In this document: piece after piece, positions 23,956 to 35,830 of the stretch
Layout of the letters: the number at the start of each line of letters is the position of its first letter
Numbering within the stretch: the stretch's first letter is position 1
From: Didymodactylos carnosus
Taxonomy: Eukaryota > Rotifera > Eurotatoria > Philodinida > Philodinidae
DNA: 51,610 bases
Assembly: GCA_905250885.1 (NCBI GenBank)
Contig: CAJNOQ010000409.1
Coordinates: forward strand, 1-51,610
Direction of reading: 5' to 3'
Position numbers and translations under genes: made by a program
The notes under the pieces: model-generated
Seen by the model: only the letters and a program-made list of their open reading frames with translations
What the model was told of the DNA's origin: nothing
The model's database searches: none

Positions 23956-26137
23956 ATCTTCTTTTTTGTTTTAAAGATTAATTCTTAGTCTGAAGTCTGA
24001 TAGTAAAATGTAACATTCACAAAATAGATAATAAAAATGTTTTCGATAATGTTTTACCGCTTTGTTGATTGTATATATCATTAATTTGGAAAGAAGAATA
24101 CTTCGCCTTGCAGCTAACCCTGTCGTTATAGGATGTTGACAAGTTATTGATTGGACTTTCAACAGATAAACAGAATACGATAAGTGACATAATTTGTCAA
24201 AAATAACTAACTGTACAAGAGATTCTACTCTTTTTTTTTTACTATAAAAATCTAATATTGTTATACTTTACTGGAAATCTAATTTAAAATTTTCGAAGAA
24301 AAACTGTCTATTTTTTTTTCCGAATCGTCTACTATATGAATAATATTTTCTCGTCATACAATTTACCCATTTCGCTTGAATAAAAATGATAGAGCGACAA
24401 ATCTTGGAGGGACTTTCTTTTTTTTTACGAGAAAAACGTGTCATTTTCTTCTTTCATATAGTAATTTATTTGTTTATGTCAAATGAACACATTTTTTTAA
24501 TATTTCTAACGCTTATTCTAAATAAAGAGAAAAAAAAGAAAAGATCATCTGCCGGAAGAGATGTCTCTTTTTCCGTGTCTCGTTGATTGTCTAAATGGTT
24601 CAATGGATGGACAATGATAGTAAAAAACAAAAAAAAAAATACGTCGAGTATTCTATTTCTTCTGTATTTGCCTACTTTATCGTCATTATTATTGTTTTAT
24701 TAACACAGACATCCTGTTTCAATTTCTTAAAAAAAAAAAAAATTATTTTTATTTCTCTCATTTTATCCCATCCCTATTTAAAGGGGTAGACAATCCGAAT
24801 TCTGCAAATGTCTTTATCAGACATAATTCTATGATATTCAAGAAAATGAAAGAATTGATATTTTTAAATCTGAACATACCATTAGCAATAAATGAATGAT
24901 TCGTCAATTATTTTGTTTTGATATAAACTTTATAAGATCTCCCTGAAGACGTAGAAAATCAGTCAGTAAACGCGATGTCATTATATTCCATATTTATATA
25001 TATATATGTGTGCGTATGTATTTAATATTCTTTTTTTTCTGAAAACGTTTTCTTTTTATTCTCTCTTTCTCTCTCGCTCTCGTTTTTTCTTATTCTCATA
25101 CATAGGCGATGATTGTATTACAAGCTAGCCTGAGCAAACAATACCTCTCTGTCTTTCTTTAGAACCTTTTTTTTTGTTTTGTTTTTTTTGTTTGTTTGTT
25201 GATAAAGATGCAGACAACGACAAAGAACTAAAAGTAGGAAAATCCAAAGAATTAAATTATTATTGGCTCACCTTTAAATCATTTATTGATCAAAAGTGAT
25301 AGATAGATAGATATAAATGTTGTCATCTGATCATTGAACATATATATTAATAAAGAAAGCTAATAAGACAGAGAATATATCCATCGATCGATTTTCATAT
25401 AAATTAATATTCTAAAAATACAAATGATGAACTAATCTATGAAACGAAATTTCTTATTAATCTTTTTTTTTAAAAAAAAATTTTTCTTCAAAAGAATATT
25501 CTAAACTTTGATCATATCATCATAGAGAGAGAAATATTTTATTCTTGTTTTTTTTTTTTTAGTTATACCAGATATATATTCAATTTTATAGAAATGATAT
25601 TATTTATTCTAGTTTTATAAAAATTTATATAAGTATGCAAACTCTTTTCTTAAAATTCTATACACTTACTGAAATAGATATCTTCTTTCAAGGCAGAAGA
25701 AGAACATTTGACATACGTTCAATATAATCATTTAAAATAAATTTTTTCATTTTCATTTGTCAAACAAGTAAACATCATTCTCTTAATAAAAAAAAACAAA
25801 ACAAAAACAAAACAGGTTATATGCTAAGTGTTAGTTAAGTCGTTTGAAAGCTCACTTTAATGAAAATTTTCCTTTATATATTTGTTGATTGTTTCTCCTT
25901 TGCCTTTTATATATATATATATCTTGTTACAATTATATTTTTATCCTGATACGTTATGTTTACTGCTGTTATGCTTTGACATATATGAAATTTTGTATTT
26001 AGATAAAAAATACTTTAAAGCCGACATACAAAACAAAATGTGTGCGGATACATGTAAATGTGAAATCGGTGACCAAAAATGTTTCTCTGTGAGTGTGTAT
26101 GTTTTTTGTGTCCAGGTAGCAGCAAAAGGCTATAGAT

Positions 26138-26166
26138 GAAAGAGAGAGAGAGAGAGAGAGAAAGAA
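26138..26166. repeat. (GA)n microsatellite
   Basis: About a dozen GA units. Confidence 0.9.
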
Positions 26167-27604
26167 ATTGTGGCCTTTTTTTTCTGTTGACAAAAAAGAA
26201 ACCATTTTCATAAAAAAAAAATGTAGAGGACAAATTGCAGGACATTAAGTAGCTGAAAAGATTTGCAATGTTTGTTGACAAAGACATTTGTGTATGATGT
26301 TACCTTCTTCCTCTCTAATCTACTCACGTTATCTATCGTTGTTATTGTAGTGTCAAAGAGTCTTAGTTCATTAACTAAAAAGTATTACATAATACTGAGC
26401 GTTCAGCATATTAACTATACATTAGAGACCAAACGACATTAAATTTGAACAGTTTTTTTTCTTCATAGAATAGACATATGAATAATCGTTTCTCTAAGAT
26501 CAAATTCCATTAAAATAAAATAAAGAACGAAAAAAAAAAGAACTCTAAAGCACCTGCCAGAGTCGGAAATGAATTAGAAAAATGTGGTTCAATTCGATGT
26601 TTAGAACACTTTCAAAAGCTGAATCAATTTGATTCGACTTAATGTCATACCAAATGCCAAATTATTTCATTTGTTTCGAGCTCTAGCATCTGCTATTGAT
26701 GTCAGAGATTAAAAACTACTATACTGAGAAAATATCTTCAAGATTAGATCATAGATTGATTTAGAGCAACCACAAAAGTAGAAAATAAGGGCCGATAAGT
26801 GATCGTATCCATATAAAAAAAGTAAAACGAAAGTGAAGAAAAAATTTAAAGATTTTTATTCTCTTTGTGCATAGATTATACAATACAACATAAACTTAAC
26901 ATTTAGAGTTGATTGAAAATTTGTCTTCTTTTTATTAGTACGATTACCAGTCGAAAATTATAATTTAAATAAATCAAATTTTAAACGATTAAATTTGAAC
27001 ATTTTAGCCAAATCATTTATCCAATTCAAAAAAAAGGTGAATACTCAATTTATATCCTTTAAAAATGTTTGTTCCTAGCTGATTCTAGAAAATTTTTTTG
27101 TATAAAAATATTTAAGTATTAAATTTCAAAAAATTAACAGATAAGAAAAGCAGTTCACATATTTATTTCATGATCAATATTATGATATTTTATATTCAAT
27201 AAAATATTGTGTTAAGAAATAAAAAAATAAAAAATATCATCGAACTTTCTATATATTGTAAATAGATTAAACTGACGTTTCAAATCGATTTGAGAGAAGG
27301 TTAAACAGTAGGTTAAATAACAAATATATTAAAGTGAATTAGAATGATATTTTCTACTATTAATAAAGATCATCAGGATCAAAAACAGCAAATATTCAAA
27401 CAAATATGACATAGTTTACTATTATCGTTTGTCGAGAAAATGTTGATAAACGTGAATAATATTTGTACGAAGGAAACTCAAAACAAAATATCATTTTATC
27501 TAATAATATAGAAACTGTTAACTCAGACTAGAGTAACCATGAGTCACATAATTTCATAAGAAGAACAACGTGTGTTAAATACAAAATGAGGTGATCATCA
27601 CATC

Positions 27605-28214
27605 TAACGAGGGAGATCCACTAACTTGAAAATCGCTTTTGAGACGAAACCTAGTGGATGATAGGTAATCGACCATGCTGATCCCAAATATCGACATGAG
27701 ACGGGCAGTTAGGTCTCCAAAGACCCGTTTTCGGGAAAACCAGTTTTTCAGAAACTCTAAAACGTAACCCAAACTTTTCTTAATACGATCTGATTGTAGT
27801 CCGCACATTTCTGATTGAAATGAGATATCTCCCAGCTCTACACGACCTTTCTTTACATAATTATAGAATTTACAAGAAAAGCCCGAAATGTTCATTGTCA
27901 GCTCAAGACTACAGAAATAAGGAAAAATTAATTTAGGACTTTTCTTGTAAACTCTATAACTTTGCAAAGAAAGGTCATATAGAGCTGGGAGATGTCTCAT
28001 TTTAATCAGAAGTTTGCGGACTATAATCATGCCCCATTAAGAAAAGTTTTAGTTACTTTTAAGAGTTCCTGAAAAACTGATTTACCAGAAAACGGATTTT
28101 TGGAGGCCTAACTGCCCGTCTCATGTCGATATTCGAGATCAGCATGGTCGATTACCTATTACCTACTAGGTTTCATTTCAAAAGCGATTTTCAAGTTGGT
28201 GGACCTCTCTCGTA
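27605..28214. mobile_element. Foldback element with ~280-bp arms and short spacer
   Basis: The arms run inward from CTAACGAGGGAGATCCAC (left) and from its diverged complement GGACCTCTCTCGTA (right). They include GAAAATCGCTTTTGA, ATCGACCATGCTGAT, GAGACGGGCAGTTAG and CTCCCAGCTCTA, each mirrored on the other side. The spacer is only about 50 bp (27,884-27,934). Arm divergence is modest, so this is a fairly young or conversion-maintained palindrome. A 151-codon minus-strand frame across it is incidental. Confidence 0.85.
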
Positions 28215-28409
28215 AGCATATGAACAAATTTTAAAATACGGCAAGGGGAAGAATTACAATAGATGTATCTATTGCAATGTTTCTCCCTCTTGCTTATAAC
28301 TAAAAGATGAAATATAAAACTGAGAGATTGAACGAAAGAGAGGCGATTGGTATAAACTGTTCATTTAAATCTTAATATTTGATAATTAATCTTATTGTAT
28401 GTTGCACGA

Positions 28410-28860
28410 GGATTGCTATACATGCAATCCGAATTTGTTCGTCTTAAACAACTGTTAATTGAACAATGTCTGATGAGAAACGGTTATTCTTTTGAATTTA
28501 GTAAAAACAAATAATTGAAAAATACACTAGAACAGTATGAAAAGCAGCAAATACAATATACAACACCCATGAAAATCCCAAAAAAGAAATTCTTATTATC
28601 GCTTACGTATCATGGTCATATGAAACGAAGGTATGAGCTGAAAAATTGAAAAAGATCTTAGAAAAACTCTATCCTACAACAGCAGTCACATTTAGTTTAA
28701 AAAAATGTTTAACAATACAAAAGTTATTTACGAAAAATTATAAAGGTGTTGAAGACATGAATACGGATATGATATACAGAGTTAATTGTATCAAATGCTC
28801 AAAAATCTATATTGAAGAAATAAAGTTGAGCCAGATGCAAAGAATGGAGCAACATCATGC
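28410..28860 (+). pseudogene. Penelope-like element fragment: RT thumb to GIY-YIG endonuclease
   Basis: Penelope-like elements encode a reverse transcriptase, often joined to a C-terminal GIY-YIG endonuclease. In order: RIAIHAIRICS at about 28,411; after a frameshift, EFVRLKQLLIEQCLMRNGYS; FLLSLTYHG at about 28,590; then DMIYRVNCIKCSKIYIEEIK at about 28,775. The last matches the (G)VYxIxCxxC-x3-YIGxT start of the nuclease, with the YIG glycine changed to Glu. The frame is broken by stops and shifts, and the palm domain is absent. It is a dead fragment; identification is by motif order, not a database search. Confidence 0.72.
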
Positions 28861-28894
28861 ATACATATATACATACATCATTCTTCTTATGAAG

Positions 28895-28955
28895 TTAAGT
28901 TACCGGTTAACTGGCTAATCAACCAGTATAAGTACTGGTACTGATTGTATACCTG
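28895..28955. repeat. Short palindrome group around ACCAGTACTGGT / ACCGGTTAA
   Basis: TTACCGGTTAACTGG, then AACCAGTATAAGTACTGGTAC, lie next to each other just after the Penelope-like fragment; ACCAGTA and TACTGGT pair across a 4-bp loop. Confidence 0.4.
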
Positions 28956-29132
28956 TATGGCTGCTAATGACTCTAGTCTGAGTTGAAAGCTTTTATATTA
29001 TAAAATAAAATAAGTTGATTTCTTCCTGTAAACATAGTTTACCTGAAAACTTTGATAATAACGAGAAGGTCATTTAAAAAAAAATTTCTATCTTTCATTC
29101 TTCAATGAAGTGGTGTACACTTGTATATAAAA

Positions 29133-29164
29133 AAATAAATAAATAAATAAATAAAAAAAAAAGA
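29133..29164. repeat. (TAAA)n microsatellite
   Basis: Tandem AAAT tetranucleotides ending in an A run. Confidence 0.85.
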
Positions 29165-29290
29165 AGCGAAATGTTTCATCAGCATATTCTTATGAAAAAA
29201 TTTTCTAGTTGTTTTTGATGAATACTTGTCAAAAAATACTTGAAAAATTGCTTTCTAATCTGTAGTGTTCTTCTCGTGTATGTTGTAAGA

Positions 29291-29312
29291 GTATATATAT
29301 ATATATATATAT
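29291..29312. repeat. (TA)n microsatellite
   Basis: Uninterrupted TA units. Confidence 0.9.
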
Positions 29313-29785
29313 TATAGATCGTATGTATATTGGTATAATAAAGAATAGCAAAACTTGAAACGTCAATGACCTTAAAAATTTTACTTATAAAACGTTCTAT
29401 CATCATTTTTATTTATATCCATTTTAAAAGAAAAACTTTCTAATTTTGTATGTCTACAAAACATATTGTATATATTTTATATAGTTTTCGAATTTAACAA
29501 TTAATATCTGAACCTAATTAATTATATGACAAATAATACAACATTTAGTATATATAGAATAATAGATGTGCATAGACAATAAAAGTGCCATATATAAGTT
29601 AAAAATAGAAATAGAAGAAATATCTGGTGATAGCTTTCGACATCGAACAAAAGTTAATTAATTGCAAGAAAATATATTTATTGAAAGATTAAATCCTTGT
29701 CAGTAAGAGGATGAAAAACTTAGACATTGTACTATTGTCAACATTTCTATGATTATGACATCTTGATTATTAGCAATAGATTAAA

Positions 29786-29811
29786 CAAAAAAAAAAAAAA
29801 AAAAAAAAAAA
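29786..29811. repeat. Poly-A tract (about 25 nt)
   Basis: Homopolymer A; it could be a retroelement tail, but no body is recognisable upstream. Confidence 0.8.
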
Positions 29812-31868
29812 CCAGGAAAAAGTTGTGGTTTTTCCTATTTATATGTGTGCTGAACGTCAAAATTAGGTCTAATCTCAGTAAAATAAAAATAAAAACATAG
29901 ACATCAACTGCTCAATATTAATTCACTTGCTTGAAGGTTATTATTTTCTAATATAACCTTTATCTATACAAAATACAGAGTATAAAGATTTTAATTAAAT
30001 AAATCTTTATATACTTTTAGAAGAAGAATTATTTTTGCCCTTTCTATTTCTATTCATCTTGTTTTGACAAATCTCTGTTACCTAAGGTTATTATTTTGGC
30101 GATTAGTCTTAACTAATCAAAATAAATGAAAACTATATAGATATGTTAAAGAAAACTTTTTTTTTCTTTTCTTTTAACATAGCTATGTTAAATATAGCAT
30201 GACAAAAGGAGAAATGAAGGAATATATATATATTACGATAATAACAACAGGCAAAAAAAAAGGTAAAAGAAAGGAAAGAAAAAATGAGTACATTGATGCA
30301 TATATTGAAGATGAAGAAAAAAAAAAGGTATTGTCAGGTCGCTCTGACCTTTTCATTTGAGTTCATGCATTAACAATGTATAATAGAAAATGTTCACGAA
30401 TAATTTTTTTTCTCAAAACAAATATTTATTTAAAGAAGAATAAATATTTTTACGCATGGTAAGTCATTACAATACAAACTTATAGAATAATTCTATATTA
30501 TTTAATTCCGTTTTCAACTACTTACTCTTTTTACTTGAAAGCACTGCGATTAAATTTACATATACATTATTGTGAGACATATTTCTTATGACAAATTAAA
30601 AAAAAATGACACAAAGATTTAATATTATCGAAAACAACACCTGAAGCTCTGTCACTTTCTTCACATGATAACAATCAAAGGTTACGTAGTTACATGAAGT
30701 CAAATTATGACGTCTTTAAAAGAAATTATTTAACTAGAGATGTGTAAAAAAAAAGTGATATCAATTATCTAAACGTCTTGTCTATCTGGTTTAAAAAAAA
30801 GCTAATAAAAAATAGTCGATTTTAAAATCCTCTACTACTCTATTCCTTTACTATATTGTAATAAATGCATGTGTGAATCCATTATCCTGCTTAAATGAGT
30901 TGATTGAAGAGATGAATAGAACTGGAAAAGAAAAAATAGAAGAATACGATAAAAACAATTTTCTTCGCTACAGCTGGCTGAATTGATATAATTAGTAATC
31001 TAAAATCGAATGGTATATAGTAGCTTGAAGTAAAAAAGAGACTTTGAAAATTTCTTCATTTTTTGTGGAAAAAAATAAACATATTATTGAAAGTACTAGT
31101 AGCTTCAATTTGTCTCTTCATGTTCTTTCATTCTAACCACAAATTTGACCTCCAAATAGTTTTAATTTTGTCCGCTACTTATGCGATTTAGTCTATTTAA
31201 ATTTTGGTAATCAGTTGTCTTACTAAGCGGATATTAAAGGGGTGGAACAGACATATTTGCTAAAAAAGAAGAGTCCACTACATAATCTGACGAATATTCA
31301 ACAGCAATGATTAGTCGATAGACTAGTGAAACGATAGCGATTGATAAAACGACTCAAATCGTGATGAGCTGAATGCTTCAGAGAACGAAATATTTTAGCG
31401 TTACTTTACTACGTTTGACTATGTAATATAGTTATGAGATTCATTTTCAATACGTTACTGGAACTAATTAGAACTAGAAGTCGTCCGTCTTCTGCGTCCA
31501 TGATACGTAGATTTTCTCTTTGCGAAGACATAAATGATGAAGGTTACAATTCATATTAGTTTTAAAAAATTAATTTTTAGCAAAAATATTTTGGACCTTT
31601 GACGTCTGAATCGTTATCGCAATAAACCTATCTTGTTATGTAACACTTACTACAAGAAAGTAGCCAACCATCCAGACCCATTTTTTTGAGCAAGCCGCAA
31701 CAGTTTAAGCTATTCACTTGGAACAAGCGACTCTAACACTTCCATGAGAAATTATTATCACATCAGTCTTGTATTCTCAGGCGCTCATTGATTTTACAAC
31801 GTTTTATGAAAACTCTCAGCAGATATCAGTTAACTAAATTGCTTGGGTCATTTCAAGAAACCTGTAGA

Positions 31869-32051
31869 CAGCGATGTAGCCAGGATTCCAGTAAGGGGTG
31901 GGCCAAAACCTTTTTTCGATCAAAGAAAACAGTAAAAAGATTCGTATGTAGTATTTTTATTTTTGATTTCAATTAAAATATTTTTTTCTACTGCGAAATG
32001 AAGAAAATGAAATTTGCTAAGGGCCTTGGCCAAGTGCTGACTACGTTGCTG
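31869..32051 (+). mobile_element. Short hAT-like MITE (183 bp)
   Basis: Starts CAGCGATGTAGCCAGGATTC and ends ACTACGTTGCTG, giving CAG...CTG ends with imperfect ~13-bp inverted termini typical of hAT superfamily elements. The two ends have distinguishable subtypes: the left has TTCCAGTAAGGGGTGGGC, the right in complement CAGCACTTGGCCAAGG. Both recur in the larger neighbour in reverse order. Its flanks, CCTGTAGA and TGACAGAG, do not match each other. Confidence 0.7.
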
Positions 32052-32183
32052 TGACAGAGTCAAATTAATAAAATCTTGCACATATACGAATTAAAAGAAT
32101 ATTCTAAAAAACATGGAAAAAATTGCCATTTTAGTTCTTAAATGAGTGTATTCTACTCAACTTCCTCACTGTTATCCTACATG

Positions 32184-34010
32184 CAGCGACGTAGCCAGCA
32201 CTTGACCAAGGGTGCGCATGGCTCATCCCTTAGAAAGGACGGTGGACGATAAGAGGCAAAATCGGCCCACGCTCAAATCGGTCTTATGTTAACTCATCTG
32301 ATGCAGTTTTTGTCCACAATTACGCTAACATATTTTTAAATCTTAAAAATCCTTCTCAGTGCCCCTGGAAACCTTTTAGCAAAAAAACTCTTCTCGCGTT
32401 AAGCGACGTTTTTTCAAAGTATTTACATTATTCAACCTGTTTCATCCAGAGCAAATATCAACTGTTATACACCGTTCGATAGAGAATTTCACGAGCTACA
32501 AAATGATATATGAGATAGCCTTAAGTAACTGGGTACTCTAAGATCCGGAATACTCGGTAGCATCCCAGGAAACCGGTAGGTCAACGTCGTTCATGTTTAT
32601 AACGGTGACTAATTTTCTCGTTAACCACTGTACTTTACACATCACTCGACAGAGAATTTCACGGGCTTCAAAATAATGTATAAGATAATCTTAAGAAAAT
32701 GTAACTGGGTAGTCTAAGATCCGAAATACTCGGTAGTTTCCCAGGAAACCGGTAGGTCAACATCGCTCATATTTATAACGGTGACTAACTCTCTCGTTAA
32801 CCACTGTACTTCACACATCATTCGACAGAGAATCTCACGGGCTTCAAAATGATATATAGGATAGTCTTAAGGTAATGTAACTGGGTAGTCTAACACCCGA
32901 AATACTTGGTAGAATCCCAGGAAACTGGTAGGTCAACGTCGTTCATCTCTATAATAGTGACTAATCTTTCCGTTAACCACTCCACTTTATACATCATTCG
33001 ATAGAGAATTTCACGGGCTTCAAAATGATGTATAAAATGATCTTAAGAAATGTAACTGGGTGCTCTAGGCTCCAAAATACTCGGTAGCATCTCAGCAAAC
33101 CTGTGGGTCAACGTCGTTCATGTTTATAATATTGATCATTGATTTTCTCGTGAATTACTCCACTTTATATGTCATTCGATAGAGAATTTCACGAGCTTCA
33201 AAATGAGCTATAAATAAGTCTTTCAAAATATGTCCCTATTGGTCAATAGTTGAAATACTTGGCCGATATAATGGTTTTCACCTATCTTAGTGCTTTGAAC
33301 ACTCCGTTAGTCGTTTTTCTGCTATAACGAAAAATTATGTATTGTTCGAAAACATACCATTGGATAGCCCTTGAACTTCTCTACAAAGTGAGCTGGTCAC
33401 AATGTCCAGACAGGTGTGGCCAGTCATTAAAGATACGGAAAAGAAGCTTTTGGGTGTTATCTAAGCAGTACAATGTGTCATAATCACAAGAACTTCCTTA
33501 TTTTTGACTTTTTAGTAAAAGCTGGAACCGATCTGAATAATGTTTTGAATAGCCCGAAGATTTTTCTATCAGATGAGGTGCATATCGCCCTTTCATGAGA
33601 AAAGTTGATAATAGAGCTTCTGGAAAACCTGACCGCTGGAAAACCAAGTCCTTAGTATTTGGTCAGAAAATTTTGCAAACCGTATAGTCTGATAGAGCGA
33701 AGGAATCTGAGCAAAATAAGATATCACCCGGCATGTTATAGTGCTTTTTCACGTAACTGCGGTCGATTTACCACTAGCTACAAAGGACGTGAAAGTTACC
33801 AAAGTATTGCGGTGAAAAAGCACTGTAGAATGCCTCTTAGAATTTTGCCTCTTATCGTCTCCCGTCCTTTCATTTTCTTCACTTCACAGTAGAAAAAAAT
33901 ATTTTAATTGAAATCAAAAATAAAAATACTACATACGAATCTTTTTACTGTTTTCTTTGGTCGAAAAAAGGTTTAGCCCACCCCTTACTGAAATCATGGC
34001 TACGTCGCTG
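32184..34010 (-). mobile_element. hAT-like non-autonomous element (about 1.83 kb)
   Basis: Starts CAGCGACGTAGCCAGCACTT and ends GGCTACGTCGCTG. It is oriented opposite to the 183-bp element, and its right ~120 bp are the complement of that element's left half. It carries the 176-bp tandem array. Its immediate flanks, CCTACATG and CTCTGTCA, do not match each other but do pair with those of the small element. No transposase is seen, so it would be non-autonomous. Confidence 0.7.
32476..33290. repeat. Tandem array, ~176-bp unit, about 4.6 copies
   Basis: Copies begin TCGAYAGAGAATTTCACG at 32,476, 32,646, 32,822, 32,998 and 33,176 (spacings 170, 176, 176, 178). Each carries AACTGGGTA, AATACTCGGTAG, CCCAGGAAACCGGTAGGTCA and TCGTTAACCACT; the last copy fades after about 110 bp. 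Divergence between units is moderate. The array lies inside the hAT-like element. Confidence 0.9.
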
Positions 34011-34745
34011 CTCTGTCACCTCAGCCTCTCATCCATACAATTTCTTTCTTGTGCAAGAATGTAGAAGAGAGTCGGTTCTTTAAAATGAGGTTATCTTCGG
34101 CATTTGATCACATTTCCTTCAAAAGATAAAAGCAATTCATTACGAGGTATACGAGAAAAATTCGATGCCACGACACTGTTTGGACACTTTTGGAAAAAAA
34201 CCTTTTTATTTTTTCAAGGTTTCGAATTTTCAGAATACATCTGATATCGTGTTGGATAGCCTTTTTGTTTCTAGAATTCCTTCAGTCGATTTTGAACCAA
34301 ATCTACGAGTATTTCGGTTATATTAACACGGATGGCGTTTCATTCTCTCGTGAGTCTTTGTGATCAAGTGTCGAGGAGGACCTCATTTTGAAGAGAAATG
34401 ACCCAAGCGATTTATTTAACTGATATCTGCTGAGACTTTTCATAAAACATTGTAAAATTTATAAGTCAACAAGTGCCTGAGAATGTAAGACTGATGTAGT
34501 AATAATTTCTCATGGAAGTGTTAGAGTCGCTTGTATTCCAAGTGGATAGCTTAAACTGTTATCTACAGATTTGTGTAGCTTTTTAAAAAAAATGAAAAAT
34601 GCTATTTTTCTTCAAGATCAAAAAATGGAAGCAAATTGTATTTCCATGATGAAAGTGTAATTGAATAGAGGGAAACTGTACTTCAATATCATTAGAAGAG
34701 ATAGTTATAGAAAAAAATTTCTTCATAGGATAGTACTATATACCA

Positions 34746-34992
34746 CTTAGTGTGTACCATCGTAAGAATCTTAGACACTTCTTAAAATTATCTTACTAAG
34801 ATTTGACGACTCTGCTTTCATTCACTCCCTAAGATCTTAGAAAAATCTTATGAAGTTTTAGAATTTGCGGATGTCACAATCATAGTAACATTTGTCTAAG
34901 ATTTTTGATAAATGTAAGCGAAATCTTACTAAGATCTTAATAAGATTATTCTAAGATCTTAATAAGATTTGAATAAGTTTCTCACTGGGGTA
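34746..34992. repeat. Palindromic-word cluster C: TAAGATCTTA
   Basis: At least ten near-copies of CTAAGATCTTAG halves or wholes in 250 bp. The perfect 12-mer CTAAGATCTTAG is at 34,829-34,840. There are two direct copies of CTAAGATCTTAATAAGATT at about 34,929-34,947 and 34,951-34,969. The cluster is bounded by CACTTAGTGTGTACC on the left and CTCACTGGGGTACG on the right, which are roughly inverted. Confidence 0.7.
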
Positions 34993-35585
34993 CGTGTATG
35001 GAAACAATTAAACCAAATTAGCGAACATTGTATATACTATTCTGTTTTATTTAATACTCTTCAAAGAAAGAAAAAGAAGCACAGTGTTCTCCGCTCCCTG
35101 TCTTACATCATACGACGATAGGCATGGCTACTTGAAGAAATAAGAAAGTTATTTGTCGTAAGAGAAAAGATTATTTTTAATTCGCATTTTAATTGAACTT
35201 GAATTATTAATCGAGAAGAAAAACATTCTAAAAATGAACTGAGCAAATAATTAATTGCACAACAACAAGAAATACTACTCTACAAAAATAAAAAATGAAG
35301 TACTTTCGTGACAAAAAAACTCATCATAAACCATGGATTCCCGAGAAATCATGTTGCTGTTGCTGCAGATGAGATGTGTGCATATTTCACTTACGAATTT
35401 TTGAGATTGATAATCTATACTCAAGAAAAATTCTTATTTACATCCGTCGATAAATCTTTTAGTATTAAAACCCCAACTAAACTCGTTTTGGATAAGATCA
35501 AATGATCACAGAATTAGTAAGACATATTCGAAAATTTTCTCTGATAAGATCAATATTGAATAAAATAATTTTTATTTATTTATCT

Positions 35586-35830
35586 TCTTTTTTTTTTTTC
35601 GTTTAACTTTGACTCTCATCTCGGCAGCCCAATGGCACTAAAATCGCTTTATCCCATTGCATCTGTGTCCAAAGGTAACGAGACAATGAGCATTAGATAG
35701 TTTTTCCAAGACTATCACGCGACCGTCGTTGCCGGGATTCGAACTTCGTATGTTATCTATCGGCCGACCGACTTATATCACTCAAACTCGTGTGTGTGTC
35801 CGTAACGTCCTCATAAAGTCACGGATGCTC
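35586..35830 (-). mobile_element. tRNA-derived SINE
   Basis: On the minus strand a pol III B box GTTCGAATCCC (35,744-35,734) is preceded, about 30-40 nt upstream, by an A-box-like TTTGAGTGATATAAG. It is followed by a ~130-bp body and an A-rich 3' tail (the T run at 35,588-35,600 on the plus strand). GC content is well above its surroundings. The anticodon arm is not tRNA-like, so this is a SINE and not a tRNA gene. The family is not identified. Confidence 0.72.

Larger units (their letters stand above)
23286..27600. other. Gene-free AT-rich region
   Basis: Contains palindromic-word cluster B (23,755-23,955), GA-rich and AT simple repeats, and many A/T runs. No coding sequence is supported; open frames here are low in complexity. 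Confidence 0.55.
28956..31699. other. Gene-free AT-rich region
   Basis: Nothing coding is supported. It contains (TAAA)n, (TA)n and poly-A tracts and long A/T runs. Confidence 0.55.
31700..34560. mobile_element. Nested foldback complex enclosing two hAT-like elements
   Basis: Outer inverted arms are 31,700-31,858 and 34,392-34,560. AACAGTTTAAGCTAT and GCTTGGGTCATTTC on the left have their complements at the right. Inside lie two elements with CAGCGACGTAGCC ends in opposite orientation and a ~176-bp tandem array. No transposase frame is present. Confidence 0.75.

Noticed and set aside
26540-26720. Possible further palindromic-word cluster (TTCGAATTGA-like)
   Set aside because: Only a few weak copies; not clearly above background.
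27575-28030. 151-codon minus-strand frame
   Set aside because: Runs through the arm and spacer of a foldback element; no domain and no independent support.
32476-33290. CRISPR-like array
   Set aside because: The whole ~176-bp unit is repeated with no unique spacers, in eukaryotic DNA inside a transposon.
35730-35800. tRNA gene on the minus strand
   Set aside because: Has a B box and a weak A box but no foldable anticodon arm; it continues into a SINE body with an A tail.
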